Source: Pseudomonadota bacterium
GTDB lineage: Bacteria; Pseudomonadota; Alphaproteobacteria; Rhizobiales; Xanthobacteraceae
Direction: 5' to 3'
Assembly: GCA_018971625.1 (NCBI GenBank)
Contig: JAGXAJ010000007.1
Location: forward strand, 21,962 to 85,961
Length of the DNA stretch: 64,000 nt
A program made the position numbers and the translations under genes. How positions within the stretch are numbered: the stretch's first letter is position 1; every line of letters begins with the position of its first letter. The notes under the pieces were generated by a model that searched no databases, was not told the origin of the DNA, and was given only the letters and a program-made list of their open reading frames with translations. Positions 63,803-64,000 of the stretch are shown piece by piece.

Positions 63803-64000
63803 GTCATTCCGGGGCGCGCACTTGCGCGAGCCCGAATCCATAACCACGGCGGGGAGTATGGATTCCTGTATCTGATTGATTGTCACTGTCATAGTGGCTG
63901 CGGCGGAGATAGCTCGTTGGATTCCTGGTCGCCTGCCGACCGCAGTCCCGGCATGGGCGTCTCTGCCTGCTTTGTCTGATCGAACAGTCGCATGGGCGCC
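63803..64000. repeat. Partial copy of the palindromic element seen at 19688
   Basis: GTCATTCCGGGGCGCGC at 63803-63819, CTTGCGCGAGCCC at 63821-63833 and GGAGTATGGATTCC near 63855 all recur from 19688-19810, but the closing CCGGAATGAC arm is absent. The remainder to the window edge shows no gene. Confidence 0.65.

Noticed and set aside
1..64000. Defence systems, prophage or a biosynthetic gene cluster
   Set aside because: No toxin-antitoxin, restriction, integrase, capsid or large synthase genes were seen; the small unknown genes at 8182-10850 lack features of such systems.

Overview
The window is chromosomal DNA from a high-GC alphaproteobacterium. Gene content and order suggest the Bradyrhizobium/Rhodopseudomonas branch (Bradyrhizobiaceae). 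Pointers are the fused FdsG-FdsB formate dehydrogenase subunit, the OxlT transporter with a tiny partner protein, the fused transaldolase/glucose-6-phosphate isomerase, several small families common in that group (DUF6496, DUF3309, DUF6894, DUF3297) and interspersed palindromes. Family names come from memory of sequence patterns; no database search was run. No tRNA, rRNA, CRISPR array, intact insertion sequence or prophage was seen.

Layout. (1) 1-8127: end of moeA, a TusA-like sulfur carrier, an oxalate/formate antiporter with a 56-residue membrane partner, and a two-gene NAD-dependent formate dehydrogenase. This is a coherent module: oxalate-derived formate is oxidised by a molybdenum enzyme, with cofactor genes beside it. 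(2) 8182-10850: six small minus-strand genes of unknown function, including a mini HExxH protein and a tandem paralog pair. (3) 10944-19350: the potassium system kdpFABCDE, preceded by an outward-facing inverted repeat, a hairpin leader and a 27-codon peptide gene. (4) 19456-24312: a lysine-rich DUF6496 protein, divergent ku and ligD (non-homologous end joining), DUF3309 and a polyhydroxyalkanoate-system protein.

(5) 24386-42446: trehalose/alpha-glucan metabolism. Six packed minus-strand genes (glgE, treS-maltokinase, glgB, glgX, treZ, treY) diverge from malQ and a GH15 glucosidase. TreS, Mak, GlgE and GlgB build branched glucan from trehalose through maltose-1-phosphate; GlgX, TreY and TreZ take glucan back to trehalose. 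The divergent promoter region carries an exact general-stress sigma (EcfG-type) promoter. Another exact match precedes the DUF3309 gene and a near match precedes ku, so much of regions 4 and 5 looks like a stress regulon. (6) 42513-50220: pentose-phosphate operon tal-pgi, gnd, zwf, pgl, gntK and a frameshifted HAD phosphatase gene.

(7) 50597-60668: a mosaic of intact genes (prolyl aminopeptidase, glutathione peroxidase, DUF3297, malonyl-CoA decarboxylase, membrane proteins) and decayed fragments (amidase start, D-tartrate dehydratase end, IS5/AraC chimera, internally deleted SMP-30 lactonase, acetyltransferase start). (8) 60739-63773: MoxR ATPase and VWA protein, a GlsB/YeaQ-type membrane protein and a rhodanese. 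The right edge holds a partial copy of an interspersed palindrome also found at 19688.
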